Part shown: positions 1-13,137 of the stretch, piece after piece | How positions within the stretch are numbered: the first letter of the stretch is position 1 | Layout of the letters: each line of letters starts with the position of its first letter | Made by a program: the position numbers and the translations under genes | DNA from: Protula sp. h YS-2021 | Taxonomy: Eukaryota > Annelida > Polychaeta > Sabellida > Serpulidae | Assembly: GCA_949752745.1 (NCBI GenBank) | Contig: OX457031.1 | Span: 20,828,199 to 20,892,198, forward strand | Length of the DNA: 64,000 nt | Direction: 5' to 3' | The notes under the pieces: generated by a model | The model's input: the letters and a program-made list of their open reading frames with translations, nothing else | Databases searched by the model: none | What the model was told of the DNA's origin: nothing

Positions 1-2700
1 TTCTCTGTTGAAGGTGGTCGTGATGTGGTGGCCAAAGCAGACTGCCGTATGGGGGCACTATTCAGGGTTCATTGCTTGTATTGCATGTTGAAGTTTTTGA
101 GCTTCTTTCTGCAGTTGGGTCTGCATTGACAGGAGTGCTGAAAAACTGATGAGTCCTCGAGCCATAGTCGAGTCAGTCCCTTCTGCACATTCAAGACAGG
201 TGCGTGCCTCGTCACAGGTGCGTGCCTCGGCCCAGGTGTGTGCCTCGTTGCAGGTCGAGAATAGTTTGCTTCTTCAGCAATGGCCGCATGCGGGATGTGT
301 GCGGGCCTTCGCCAAAAAGGAGGCTGGCCTGGAGTCATGGTTCCAAAACAAGCAGAAAGAATTCCATAAGTTAATTGTAAATGGCATCAACAATTACACA
401 ATTAAAATTAATAACCCTACAATCATTGTCTTGAGTCAGCTCTCTTCATACAATAAGCGGAAAAAGTGTTGAAATGTTGGCAATTGTGATAAATTTCCGT
501 GAGGAGGACATACTGGAATGCTCGGTATACTGGAACTGCATTGTGCCGATTCAATACTGACCTTTGCGGTACAGTTCCCAATGGATTAAAATTCGGTAAA
601 TCGATGTGACACCTGCATTGCTACCGCACAAGACTGCAAACATACCGCTTTTATAAATTCGGTGCTTTTGCAACACGTTTTATGCATACTGGAATATGGT
701 ATAAAAGAGAAGGGTATCTCTCAATGCGCCTTCGCTTTATAAACTTGACATATACAACTGCAAATTGTCAAACTGCTAGTTCCTCCAAGGCTTCTCCTGA
801 ACCAAGTTTGTTAACCACGCAGAAAACGAATATTGACCTACTTAATGCTCTCTTTAATTTTAACTCAAGCTGTTTTTTTTTTCTTAGCATTAATTTTTTT
901 GACAGAAGAGAAACGGGTCCAAAAATCAGCCATTTTGTTCTTCTTAGTGGCCGCAGTTATTTTCATAAGTTATCAAACCAGTCACAGCAAGTAATCCTCT
1001 CACGGGTCTATCATTCTCTTTTCGCAAAACTGAAAAATATCCCTGAACGAGATTTTGTTCAAATTTGCGATAAGAAATTGATGAATCTATGTGACTGGCA
1101 TGATAACCAGTGAAAAAATTAGCGACCCATACGTTAAGTATTTCAAGATTTCCACCTGCACGGCTTCCAGTTTGGGTTGAGTGATAATATAACGAAATTT
1201 TTATTTCTTTGCGACATCCCCGTTTGCCCAACACCCTTGCTTCGAAACCTATAAATGTCAATTTGACTGACGTCTATCCCACGTTGAAAACAGACTTTGG
1301 ATAGAGGTTGCTATTTGGTCCTTGCGAAAACAGAAAACTGCAACCTTTAGGTTGGAATTTATTTGATGTTGCCCAAATTGAGAATGTGATTTCCAAGTTT
1401 CCCACAGCTTTCATTACAGTTTTAGAACACAACTAAAACCTTCACGAAATGGGCAATGTTTTCTTTTCTAAACAAAAAGGTGCCACCGCAGATTTTCATC
1501 TAAACCCGAAAAACAGAAAATTTTTGAAAATTTTTGTTTTTATGTTTCTTTGGCATGAATGTAACTGACAATGACAAATTGCTTAATGTTAAGTATTGTC
1601 ACGTTGAATCACATATTAGTATATCTGCAATTCTAAATGAAATATACACCTACATTTCTGCTGTTGTTGTTATCATTATGTAAAAATCCAATGAGTGAAA
1701 AAAATTATTTGTTCAAGTTTGTTATTATTTCTACTATTTTGTTTCAACACTTAGGAAAAAAATCAAGCTGCTATATTAAGTTTCACAATTCTTAATAGCG
1801 AAATTTCAAGATAGAGCTAAATAATTTATATTCTTTAAACTGATATCACGGTTTCATTTCAGGTATCATTTTTGCCTGCATGAGGCCTTTATATTTATAT
1901 TTCGAAATCTGCAAATGCTTTATCTTAAAAAGAAGTCTATTTTTGATATATAAAATTGAAAAGGAAATGCCTGTTAACGAAGTAATGTCTGATCCCTCTA
2001 TATAAAACTTTTCTTCTCATGCTTTACCACACAAAAATGAGACATATTCTTGAGTTCCGGAACTGTGTTGTTATTACTGATGCCAGCAATTCGGTTTACA
2101 TTTAATGAATTGAACTTTATTTAGATGTGGCTGTCCCTTAAGATTTAAAAAGTATTTTTATCTGAAAACTAAATTTTCGCTGTCTAAGAGACAATGACTG
2201 ACAGCAAAATATAAATTAACGATATCTACATTGATTTGTTGATATCTTTAATTATATTTTGGTATCAAAACTAACATTAAATGTTGAAATGGCATTCCAT
2301 ATTTTGGGGACCAAAGGCATGTAGTGACTATTCGACAAAAAAGGGGAAAAACTGGGCAGGTGTATGTTTTTGTTTGATATTTCACGTTTCCCTGCATGAA
2401 CAGTTAAAAAAGGATCGGTAATTTACAGCTAGCTGGTGTGGCATGTGGGACATAAGTGCGAAAGTAGCGAAAGAGTAACCTTACAATATCTCAGTAACAT
2501 GCCTGAAATAAAATAAAATAAAATGATTAAAAAGTTTAATAACCAACTATAAAGTGCGTGCGAAAATTTTCTCTGCTTTCATAGTTTTTCTTTTTGACCC
2601 CGTACTCAAAATCTTATAACGGCAGCAATTTACCATAACATTATCATACGCAATGGCGTTTGGTCTTTTAGCACTCGAATATTACACAAAGGAACTCATA
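1..2700. other. No gene recognised
   Basis: AT-rich sequence without frames that I can assign. At about 196-258 there are three degenerate 18-bp units (CAGGTGCGTGCCTCG type). Weak similarity to the AACGTTGA/GACGTCTATCC foldback family is seen at about 1266-1300. Confidence 0.6.
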
Positions 2701-3350
2701 TATAGTCATACCGCAAAGTGAACCACCTCAGAAACAGAACAAATTTTCGGCATAATTATCCTACGAGTGTTCCATTATGAACATACCATAAGTGCGACCA
2801 CTCCAGAAATCAGACCACTCCAGAAATATAATTCTGCAGAAACTAGAACACTCCAAAAATAAGATCATTTCAGAAATCGGACCACTCCAGAAAGTGCATC
2901 ATTCCCGAAATTGATTCACTCCAAAATAGCACCACTAAAAAAATCAAACCACTCTAGAAGTCAGACCACTCCAGAAATAAGACTAAAACTGAAATAAGAC
3001 CACTCTAAAAAGAGGACAACTATAGCAATCGGACGACTGCATAAATCGAGTGATTCCAAAAATTGGATCACTCCAGAAATCGGACTGTTCTCAAATCTGG
3101 CTGCTCTAGAAATTAGACCAATCGCGAAATCAGACTACCCCAGAAATCGAACCACTCGAAAATGGAGCGACTCTGAAATTGGACAATTACAGAACTAAGA
3201 CAACTTCAGAAATCGAACCACTTCAAAACAAAAAATAAAACCATTCCAGTCCAAAAATCACGACCAATCCAGAAATTGGACCACTCCAGAAATGCAATGA
3301 CTAAAAAACTGGACCACTCCAGAAATCGAAGAGCTCCAGACATTGAACCA
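2700..3350 (+). repeat. Degenerate ~17-bp tandem repeat
   Basis: About 650 bases built from diverged copies of ATCGGACCACTCCAGAA with frequent 1-3 base slips. Copies differ in many positions, so the array is old. Confidence 0.9.
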
Positions 3351-4430
3351 CTTGAGAGCAGTCTCGGATATTACCTGTTTCGAGTTTTAATTCGCAAAAT
3401 CTAACGTTTGCTTATCTCCACCTTTTGACGGAATTAGAAACCGGCGTTGGGGTGGAACTCGCTATGGCACGCCTTGCGTAGAAAAGTTCTTTTAATGCGA
3501 AATGCACTTTCACCGACACATGTATTGAGCGAAATAAAAGAAAGCAAAGAACCTTTGAGGTTTTTAAACAAGTCTTTAGCGAGTTAACAGACTCAATGCA
3601 TAATATCATACACTCTAAAAGGTAAAAATAAAATTATACTGATAAAGTGAAAAACACATATTTTTGGAGCCATACCCAAGGCTTGCTCAAGTATTGTAAT
3701 AATTGACCATGTGGTTACGACCACGTGGGTGGAGCCATCCACGTGGAGTGGCTCTACCCATAGGGGTCCAAGTGGCTAATGATAAGGGGTCCAAGTGGAT
3801 ATAGAAATTACTGTTACCAGAAGCACTCAAGTACCTTACTACAACTCCCCTCCAGCCTCCCACGGATGGTACGCCCAACTGATGTACGAACTGAGTGATG
3901 TATGGTCATCTTAACATGAAGTTACATCCTCCATTGATCTCTACAAATAAACAGACTGTTCCTAATTAGTGCTAGAGATCAACTGAAAATATAGTAATTG
4001 ATAAAGTAAACTAATTATCAATTTAAACACAAATAAATCACGGATTCTTTCTCACTCAAATTAACATGTACCACAAAGAGAAATTTTCTTAAGCCATTAC
4101 TCTACAACAATAGATGAGAATTTGGGAAAATGTCTCTACCTACTTATATAAGTCGGCCGACGGCTTAAACATACAGAGCCACCTCGGCAAGAAACGGCCC
4201 TTATGTCTTTGAGCGTTAACTGTCCAAAGGTTGCTTAAACCCTTATAGTTCTGAGCTTGGGAGATTTTCTGAAGCTCATTCCATTTTCTTTGATGTGGCT
4301 GCTATCTGGCTCTGACCATAGTTCTTGCTGTAACAGACAGAGCATCAGGGTTAAAAATGACCTGGGTCTAATTGAAGATCTAAAGAATTGAAGTTCTAAT
4401 TTATTCGTTTTGAATGAAATCTGTTAGAAA
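3351..4430. other. No gene recognised; short inverted repeats
   Basis: At 3690-3800, GTGGTTACGACCACGTGGGTGG and the duplicated GGGGTCCAAGTGG form short palindromes and repeats. The segment 3380-3500 (TTAATTCGCAAAATC, CTCCACCTTTTGACG) resembles the TTTTACGAGTAAAA family of 10-16 kb. Confidence 0.5.
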
Positions 4431-4439
4431 GAACTTGAT

Positions 4440-4560
4440 AAAGTATTCGGGGATGAGCAACGTAATAATATAATTTGTAATTAGACACAGTCTGTTTAGA
4501 AATGTCTCTGGTCACAGCAGGTACAAATGAAATGATTAGTCCTTCTGACTTGGCACTCTA
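4440..4560 (-). pseudogene. Tyrosine recombinase scrap
   Basis: The minus strand encodes LIISFVPAVTRDISKQTVSN followed by YKLYYYVAHP. It aligns by eye with ALIVSHMPNLKRDLSKQIIFNY in the + strand recombinase at about 9490-9560, so the two copies belong to related elements. Confidence 0.65.
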
Positions 4561-4742
4561 TAATATTTAAATAAATCCATGTATTTCCAAAGAATGGCAC
4601 AGGACAGATCGTGGGTGGTGGGTCTTACTGTGCTGTGGAAGTGGAAAGGGATGTAAGTCTTTTCTCTTCGAATGTTCCTGCCTCTTTAGTGGCTATGTGG
4701 TTCTTACCCATGAAGGATTATCTGGGCTTAAGAACCACTGGA

Positions 4743-5392
4743 TCACAGAACTTTATAACGCTCTGGCTTACTCCCACTTCTCTCTCGGAAAGATTGTTTG
4801 TTGTCTGGGCACAAGTTCTGATTTTGACAAAATTGACCACGAGACCGCCCCGAAAATGCCTTCCTTACAAAGAGGAGTGTTTGGAGTCTGGTCGGGGCCC
4901 CCTCGCTGTGAACTAGGAACCAGTCGTCCAGGTACTGAAATGCGAGCATACCCTGGAGCCTGGCCCACAATTTCAACACCTTGATCACTTATGAGAATAC
5001 ATACGGGACTGTGGATAGGATGGAAATGCCAGAAACCAATTTTCTCTACTATTTAAAAGCTCAGATATATTTTTTGGTTTATTGGGATGTGGAGGTACGC
5101 ATCTGATAAATCTACTGATGTCCCCCATTTGCCTTTCTGTAGCATTACTTCGATTACTTGGGCAATATCCATCTGAAAGGCGATCGTACGTAGAAATTAA
5201 CTTAGTTCTGACGGGTCTATGGCCAGTCTCTAGTCCTGCGTTCCTCTGGAAATCAGAATTACCAGACTGAAAAAGCCATGTAGGACCCTTGTTAGTAGCT
5301 CTCGCATCATATCTTGCAGAGCTTGATGCTGCTCGGAGTCCTGACTGTAGGAGGTGGCTTTGGTGTTTTGGAGCTTTGAAGCGGAGAGGCAC
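4743..5392 (-). pseudogene. DIRS-like reverse transcriptase, frameshifted
   Basis: On the minus strand, about 5124-5083 encodes SVDLSDAYLHIPI (RT block with the first catalytic Asp). About 4941-4918 encodes FQYLDDW, the DIRS-type version of the YxDD active site. Further on, KSELVPRQQTIF resembles the K-.LVP.Q...FLG segment. The motifs fall in different frames, so the gene is dead. Confidence 0.8.
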
Positions 5393-6941
5393 TGTAAGGC
5401 AACTGCTTCTGTCGTCTCTCTCTTGAATGGAAGGGAATAGCCAATTGACTACCCATACTTACAGAAATAGCCTGACCTTCCTGCTAAAGGTCAAGAATAT
5501 TTGCAGTTCAGCACCTCCATTATTTCTTGAGTAAGAAATTCCTCGCCTGGAAATGAGACCTTCACCTCTTCGCAGGGGGAGGGGAGATAGTATACTGATT
5601 GGGCGTCTGCCTGCCGCCCTGGGTCCATCCAATACTGTGCCCTTTATTGGCTAGCACAGTACGTCCAGAAGACGGATAGGCTGGGTCAGTGATTCCACTT
5701 CTAACTCTTCATCGTCTGAACCCATCTCCTCGCGTGACGTTGGGTGTGATGGTTGTTTATCATCGTCCGTCTCTTGGTCATTTTTTACTGGTAAAAACAA
5801 TTTATCCATGTCTCTGGGACTGACCAGGAGAGGGGAACTGGTTTGAGACTGTATATCTGTGTCCCTAGGATGCCGCACAAAAATATGTCCCGGCAAGGAG
5901 AGGCCCATCGATTCTTAATCGCTAGCCTGAGTCTCACTCGGTTGCGTCCCCGTTAATGTTGCTGCAGCGATGATGAGAGCAAGGACAGAGGCCAGATGAG
6001 CTTGCACATGTTCTTGCAACGTTCTCATTGCAGCCACTTCTCTCACACATCCTGGCTCTGGTCACCCTTTGGCTTGATTATGCTCTGGTAATACTGGGCT
6101 AGACACTTGTGGCTCTAGGCATTGTGACAAACGGATTCCTAATTCTCCCTTCTGGATAACCAGAACAGGCGAGCTATTCCTACTAAAACTTTTCACTGTT
6201 ACTGTTCAACCCCAAGGTGAGTACTCTTGATGTAGGGGCTTCGGCAGGATTGTTGCGTCGAGGACTAGGCGTCTGTCAATGCCTCCCTGTCCTCCGTGTC
6301 TCTGAAGACACGGAGCAATTCAGCTTAACCTTTTTTGCGGCTCTTGCCGAGTGGGGACTCTGGTGCCCCGCTAAAGCCGTCGAGATTTCCAGAGATAGCT
6401 AATCTACGTAAGGTATCCAATCCATTCTGAGTTTTACACTGTTTCTTTGGCAATGTTTGAACATAAGAGGCCAAGCATCCTACCACATCCATCTTGCCTT
6501 GATGATGGAACCCCATCCCTTGAGATCTTCTTCCGTTTGGATCTCTGTTAAACAGTCAGGGATACAGGTGATAGAATGGCTTGTCTTCGCTGTTTCGTTT
6601 CTTTGAAACAGCCCCTAATGCAGCTTGCTTAGGAGGACTCTTTCCCCGTTGCTATTAGGTAACCCAACAGCGATATTATTGCTTGCAGGCTCACTTACAG
6701 ATGGGGTTGTTCCCTTGAATTGCTCGTACAATCTTTTCCCATCGGGTGAGGGTGAAGTAAGTCCTGAAATACTAGTATGCCTTGTAACCGAGGTTACTTT
6801 TGAGTACTCACAACTTCGAAATTATGCATAAAGCCATGGAGGTGCCGAATTGAAGACCCACAGCCGATTGCGTTTTTCCCATCAAAATCCACAGAACATT
6901 TCTGGTCCCGGGATGTAATGGGGTAGGTCAGGGGTCAATTT

Positions 6942-7422
6942 TCAATCAGCTGATATTTGGAATACCAAGAACACCCCGTTGAAGAGCCTTTGTTGGTGTT
7001 CTTGTATTTTAGCTACTGCCCCTTTGATTTCCAGTTTTCGGGTCATTTCGTCTAATACAGCAGTTTTTTCAAGGCCGGCTGATACACGGCTGTCAGACCC
7101 CACAACATGCCAGCAAACTAGTTTCTTAGTTTTCAAAATATCGCTCATCACAATATCCGCTTCTCTACGCGATAAATGACTACCCTATCGTTACGATGTC
7201 GATCGCGTCCAAACACTGTTGGCTGACTTGCAATGCTTTTTCTAATGGTTCCAGCAGAATAAGCTCTACATTGTACGATACAAAACGATACAGACCATAA
7301 AGAACTGCACTATTAGTGTATGGGTAAAAGCGGGAAAGAGCACGTGCCTTGCCTGGGTCTACTTTCTTAAATTCATTTTTGTGGACCCGCCTTGCATTAA
7401 TAATGCTATAGCTGGTCAACAA
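6942..7422 (-). pseudogene. DIRS-like gag remnant
   Basis: Two consecutive minus-strand frames (7422-7180, containing DPGKARALSRFYPYTNSAVL, and 7151-6942, containing MTRKLEIKGAVAKIQEHQQR) lie where the gag ORF of this element is expected. Assignment is by position more than by motif. More gag-like scraps run on to about 5651, including a Ser/acid-rich piece at 5908-5651. Confidence 0.45.
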
Positions 7423-8129
7423 AGCAATAAAAAAGTTATGCCTCTATCCCGTGCCGATATGACGTACCAAGTCAAATTTCCGAAATTCTGTCATGAGTGA
7501 CCCATCCGGCTCTGAGTTTGTGTCCCTACTCCACAGGACCCGTCCGACGAGCAACCTCTTGCATGTGATTGATCGAAGTTGCTTGAATCTTCATCTACTG
7601 AAGAATTGTATACTGGAATCTACTAAAGAGTTGTTTAGAGATCCACCGGCGAAGGCCGAAGGGAGACGCGTGGGAGGTCTCTTCATCGACTCATTGAAGT
7701 GCAGAGACCTAGTCCGATGGAGGGTGCTGGGAGGTCACCACTGCCGCACCGGCAGGATGGGTAATGAAACGTCATCCGAATAGAGACGGTTAGCAAAGCG
7801 TGCTTCTTGGTTTCGGATGGAAGAGATAAGATGAGCTAAACAGCGCATTTCCTGGATGAAACTAACTTCTTGGCCTTTAGCGCGTTCTAGAGTACATGTT
7901 TCTGTTTTAGAAGCTAAGGCTATGTATCATCAAGCGCTAACATTAAGTTACAGATAGCTTGGCTGGGCGCAGCCAGTCAGTGTCATTGATTTGACTGCTG
8001 TTTACAGATGAATTTCTTGAGTGTTGTTTACAGACAACTTTCTAAGTAGCAGAAATTAAAGGTCTCTTTGAAAGAGTCGCAGAGCTACCAGATAATGGTG
8101 AATTCTCCATTATATCAAAAGCCAATGCG

Positions 8130-8711
8130 TATCTGTTAAGGGCAATACATTTCCAAGATACCATGTTTCAAAGCTCCTGGACAGACCGAACGAAGAGCCA
8201 CCACATAAATTCGTTGGAGTTCCAGACAGGGTGGATGGCTTTGACCAAGGTGACACACCAACTAGAACGCAAGTACATCTATTTTCATTTAGATGGCTCC
8301 ACGGCGAAGGTCTCTACAGAACACCCGACTAGCCAGCAGCACTCTGTGCCTAACTCGGGAGGAGGAGAGCTATTTATTAGCCCATCACTGAGCAAGTATT
8401 TGAACATGTCTGTAGACCATGCGCCTAAAACTGGCAATGTAAGCACACGACGTTCTGCCTGCCCACCCTGCATTCAGTTGGGAAACAGATCAATCTGTAT
8501 GAGGTCCTTCGGCGCTGGACCTTTTTGTGAACTCGGTGACGATCAAGACAGCCTGGTATTTTTCCGATGCGCATACACTCATGTTTGGGAGATCGATGTA
8601 CTGACCTATGTTTGCCCAGTTGACGAAGTATTCTATGCGTCTTCCCAATCGATCCTTTCAAGAGTACTTCAGAAGATTCAGATTCGAATACTCAAGTCCC
8701 GCGCACATTGA
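8130..8711 (+). pseudogene. DIRS-like RNase H plus linker domain
   Basis: Contains QSSWTDRTKSHHINSLEFQT followed by WMAL and HLDGSTA, matching the GSW....HIN.LEL.A...AL and .SDNTT segments of DIRS RNase H. Further on, LVFFRCAYTHVWEIDVLTYV and YASSQSILSRVLQKIQ match the linker (W.DAL......Y.FPP..L...VL.K). Several frameshifts separate the pieces. Confidence 0.7.
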
Positions 8712-8829
8712 TTACCTCTTTTGACCAAGTGTGTGATCTAGCACCCTCTGGGAACACCTTGCGACAAGAAATTCTGCCCCAGCCCCGCCCACACTTACTG
8801 TGGTGCACATATCTGCCTTTCTCCAGGAA

Positions 8830-9720
8830 GGTGACTGAGAAGATGGTGAATAACAATCAAGGTTATCAAGTATATCGCTCACAGTGGAATGCGTTTGCTG
8901 CTTAGTTGCTACGCTAGGTGTCAGCTGAACTTATTCCAAGCTACCCCAGCAGTGGATACAGACCCCTTTACGACCGAACACCTAAAGGTAGGTTGGATGA
9001 ACGAGGGTTACCTAGCGGCCATTGGCTCCAGATATAAGGCTTGTACGTTATATGTCCCGGAGGAAGACTCCGTTCTGTTTATTTTGTTCAGACATTTCAA
9101 ATAAATCTACCCTCTCTTCCCCCGGTGATATCTTTCCTTGGTATTGGTTACCGAAAAAAGGGGTGATATTTTGTCAACCAAAAAATGCAACTTCGGTTTA
9201 ACTTCCCTTTTGGCTCTGCATTAGGCAAAAGGAGGGGTGAAATAAACGCTTTGTACCGTCATATCTTCACGGATAACTGTGAGTGGCTCAAAGTCATCCT
9301 TCAACCAAAGACAAATTTCCTGGGTAAGACGTACATTACCGCGATGAGCTTGGGTTCGTTCTAGCAGATTACATTGTCAGCACTGGGGGACGAGAAGTTG
9401 GAGCCAGGCTTGACCTCTCCCTGTTCAGCACGAGCTTCCCATAAGTACTTGCAGGTTTCTGGGGAATATATGAAAAATAATCAGAGAGCGTTGATTGTCT
9501 CTCATATGCCAAACTTAAAAAGGGATTTGTCTAAACAGATTATTTTCAATTACATTAAAGGCATCATCTCAGCTGCGTACAGTAAAGCTCAGGCAGAAGC
9601 CCATCAAATAAGGCAGGTAGCCAACTGAATTAGATCTCTGAATAATGCCTTCTTATCAGATATATTAAACATGGTTGCTGGTCTTCCCCTGACTCTTTTA
9701 TTAAATATTATCTAAAGGAT
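8830..9720 (+). pseudogene. DIRS-like tyrosine recombinase, frameshifted
   Basis: N-terminal core-binding part: FSRKVTEKMVNNNQGYQVYR, then SQWNAF, and WMNEGYLAAIGSRYKACTLY in another frame. Catalytic part (9374-9628): HKYLQVSGEYMKNNQRALIV, KRDLSKQIIFNYIKG, and AEAHQIRQVAN, in which H-Q-I-R is the HxxR catalytic motif. After a stop, LNNAFLSDILNMVAG resembles the helix before the catalytic Tyr. The final Tyr is not evident. Confidence 0.8.
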
Positions 9721-11499
9721 TATTCTGGGTGCGAGCTATCAGGCTTATGTTCTCCAGATCCTTTTGAGACCTATCTTTTACAGTAACATACGTCCAAGGG
9801 TAAGGGCAAAGCCAAGCAGAAAGGCACCATCTATCTCCAGTCTGAGAATGGTTCTGGTAAAAGCAAGAAGGGCCAGCACTAGGGCTGCCCACTGGTTCTC
9901 TGCTTAGCAAGAGAAATGTCTATCTGTATGTGTTTTTAGACTTAGACTTAGCCGCTAGTTTCAGTGCACTGCTTATTCCACTTTTATTCATTGATCGAGA
10001 ACTGGCACGTTGCAGCTTTCGTATGTGTATTTAGTTTTACTTTGACACTAAGACAGATGTCTCATTCTTTATGAGTCTGGTGCTCCACTCTCAGCCAAGG
10101 AAAGGAGGTGTACTTTGTACCGACACACTTGTTATCGGGCACGATTTGGTTCCTGAAATAGGTATTCTTTAATTCGGCAGTTACAGCGTCCTTATCCGTT
10201 TGCTCTAATATTGCGCTACTATCCCGTGGGTGAAGAGCAATGATGTTATCAAGTGGTGTAGGGCTGAGAAACGCTCGATCTTTTGTCTTGGTTTGGTCTT
10301 TCGTGTGCGAGTGTTGTTAACCATCTCGATTGTATTCTTAGTCGAATAGGCACACTAAAACACATGAACTTGGTCTGATTTGTGTTTTTATTTATGGATT
10401 TTGTCCTCTCATCTTTTGTAGAAGATTCTTTTATGAGTAAAAGCGGATTTCTTGGGCAAATTTCTAGGCTTGGCACTGAACGCAAGTTACTCCTGCTCTG
10501 GATTCTGGTGCCGTATTAAAATGGAGATATGCGAATTCAGAGCTTTTGCGAAGTAAAACTGACGTTTTATTTTCTGAAAACGCCCTTTTACGAGTAAAAA
10601 TGTAATTCGCATTGTCTGCCTTTATACTTTTCTCTGACCTATTTACCTCACTTAACCTGGGTATGGTTGGTATATATGAGGAAAACTCGAATGGGACTTG
10701 GCACTAGAGCACGAGCGATTTGCTTTGGTTTAGATCTAGGCCGGGACTATTCGACATACAAGGAGAATATTTTTTCTATGTTGCGTGATTCTTTCAGAGT
10801 TAAATAATAAACCCGTAGAAAAATAGAGAAAACTGAGGAGCGTTTTACGAAAATAAAACTTTGGAAAACACATCATTAGATTTCCGTAATTCTGTGGTGA
10901 GGGAGAAAGCTTTAATCTTGATTTGGTCAAAATTGGACAGAAATATTAGAAACCATTAATCAGGGATGCAAATCAAGAACATATTTAATATTGGATGAAC
11001 ATGTGTTTGGCTTTCAAGTATTTCGAAACAATTCTCCAAATACCGGAGAAAATCTCCAGCATGAAAAACAACTCATGAGAAAATCCCACTTTTGCCAACT
11101 ATGGAGAAAATTACCATACACAGGTGTAAATGCATACATATGTTTGCCATACCAGGAGAAAATTTCTCGTATAAAATATCATTTTTAGCCATGGAAATGT
11201 CTGGGGTCACCAGAAACAGGTTTTTTGAAATGATGACAGCGATGGGGAGTAGGTTAACAGAATTTAAGCATAGGTCAGAATCAGTATAAATTGTTGAATG
11301 ATTTCATAGGACTAATTATGACTAGAGTTGGTGATTAATAAAACTTCACTGTATCAGAAGTACTATTAACCAGCTACATATATTTAAATGCGTAAATACT
11401 TTGAAGAATAATTTAAGTCGCATCCGTAGATTATATATTTTTCTTCCAGCACGAAAAATCGGGTACCGGATATTTTTGCATTTGCAAGATAGGGATGGA

Positions 11500-11645
11500 T
11501 TTTCTCATGAGGCGCTTTTCCGTGGGGAACATTCCTCCACCCTTAGAAACGAGTCCTGGGGCGTTTTTCCGCGGGAAACATTTCTCCACCCTTACAAACT
11601 AGTATGAAGCCTTTTTCCTCGGGGAACATTCATCCACCCTTCAAA
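11500..11645 (+). repeat. 49-bp tandem repeat, three copies
   Basis: CCACCCTT recurs at 11537, 11586 and 11634, each preceded by TTTTCC..GGGGAACATT. Confidence 0.85.
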
Positions 11646-12009
11646 CGTCTCATTGTGAGAAATTTAAAGAGAGAAATTTCTTTGTACATCCAAAATATTG
11701 TGCTGGTATTGTGTTAATGTGTGGAGAATGAGGGACCCTCAATACACCGGACACCTCGCTAAAACCGACAAAATAACTCAGTCTATCTGGGTGTTCGGTT
11801 TATTAAGGTTTTACTTTACTTAATTGAGAGCATTAGAGTGACTGATTAACAGGAAATAAATTTGGGTAATTTCTTATTAGTCGAGAATATTTCTGTTCAT
11901 CCTTTACATGCCATTTGATCATTAGTTACAAATAATTGCTGTATCTTTGGAAGTGGGCTTTCCTGACTCAGTTATCAGACTGCATCATGTAACCAATAAC
12001 GCAAAAAAA

Positions 12010-12092
12010 ATCAGGTAGGGAATCATGTGACAAATCATCTCACCAATCATGTAACAAATCATGCAACAAATCAGGTCACAAATCATGTAACA
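12010..12092 (+). repeat. 13-bp tandem repeat (AATCATGTAACA)
   Basis: About six diverged copies of CAAATCATGTAACA. Confidence 0.85.
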
Positions 12093-13051
12093 GAAAGCAA
12101 ATTAAATTAGTGGCTTAATTTCAAAATGCCCAGAAAATGAAGTGTTTTAATATATATATCGAAAGCATCAATAAAAAGATCAAAATGTTAGAAAAGAAGA
12201 AGAAGCGTCCATTGCTCGTTACCATAGCTTTAATCCATAGTTGTTTTGTCTGTAAAATTCTGTTTTCATTTTAATACCCAATTTTAAATATTTTAATAGC
12301 TTCAGTTTGGACTTAAGTTCTCTGTACCACCGTCCAGCTTTAGATTTCTAAAGTAATACTTTAGATTTCAATTAAGTCATATCTATAATTGGATTTAAAA
12401 TATCTAAAATGGAATTTGATACATTTTTAATAAAAATGGTATCTGGCATGCTTCAATGAATATGAAAAGATATTTAATCCAAAAAAGCATATATCAATTA
12501 CTTGATTCATTTGAAAAGACCAGATCATTTGGTATAAGTACACCTGCGTGTTTCTTGAGCCATGACATTATTTTAGTAAAACTAAGTTTTAATTTATTTT
12601 TACTTTTGTCCAAAGAAGTGTTATTAATGCAATTATATGTTAGTCGCAGAAAACCTAATAAGGATACGATTGAAAAATTTTTGCACTATATTTCATATTT
12701 TAAATTTATGGTAATTATTATTTTTTGCAGGATGCAAGTTAAATATTCTCAAGCGTTTCAATAAACACTGTAATTTATAAATGCAGTATAATGGCAACAA
12801 TGTTCTCTGCGAAATACGCCATTAGTTTTTCATCAAGTTAATTTAAATGACATATTTTTTGATAAACAAACAACTCAGGTTCACCTTTGCAGTCAAAAAG
12901 TTCAACTTTAAAGAGACAAAAACTACAGTTTGTTGCATGGACATATGACACACACGGCGCAAATATTTCAGGATTTAAGACGTGTTTAACTATCTTTTAC
13001 CCAGAAGGTGGAGAGTCAGTGTAGATCGAAAACCCCCATCCCGCTCTTTCA

Positions 13052-13091
13052 TTCTTCTCTCACTCTCTGTCTGTCTCTCTCTCTCTCTCTC

Positions 13092-13134
<43 letters not shown>
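13052..13134 (+). repeat. (TC)n microsatellite
   Basis: TC run with CACTC and TGTC interruptions. Confidence 0.95.

Positions 13135-13137
<3 letters not shown>

Larger units (their letters stand above)
4430..7422 (-). mobile_element. Decayed DIRS/Ngaro-like retroelement, copy 1
   Basis: On the minus strand, in order: gag-like frames (7422 down to about 5400), a frameshifted reverse transcriptase (about 5392-4743) and a tyrosine-recombinase scrap (about 4560-4440). DIRS-order retrotransposons carry a tyrosine recombinase in place of an integrase. The RNase H domain and most of the recombinase are missing between the RT and the scrap. It is broken by many stops and frameshifts. Confidence 0.75.
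8110..9730 (+). mobile_element. Decayed DIRS/Ngaro-like retroelement, copy 2 (RNase H and recombinase)
   Basis: Plus-strand remnant with an RNase H domain (about 8130-8711) followed by a tyrosine recombinase (about 8830-9720). It is divergent from copy 1, with heads facing at about 7.45-8.1 kb. Its reverse transcriptase and gag are missing or unrecognisable. The stretch 7430-8110 holds no motif that I could assign. Confidence 0.75.
9731..13050. other. No gene recognised; several small tandem repeats
   Basis: Holds dispersed TTTTACGAGTAAAA-type repeats (10536-10610, 10838-10860), GGAGAAAAT-containing units (11040-11165), a three-copy 49-bp repeat (11500-11645) and a 13-bp AATCATGTAACA array (12010-12092). 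No coding sequence supported. Confidence 0.6.

Noticed and set aside
682..1113. 143-codon plus-strand frame
   Set aside because: No motif, low-complexity Phe-rich stretch, AT-rich composition like its surroundings, and no splice or neighbour context.
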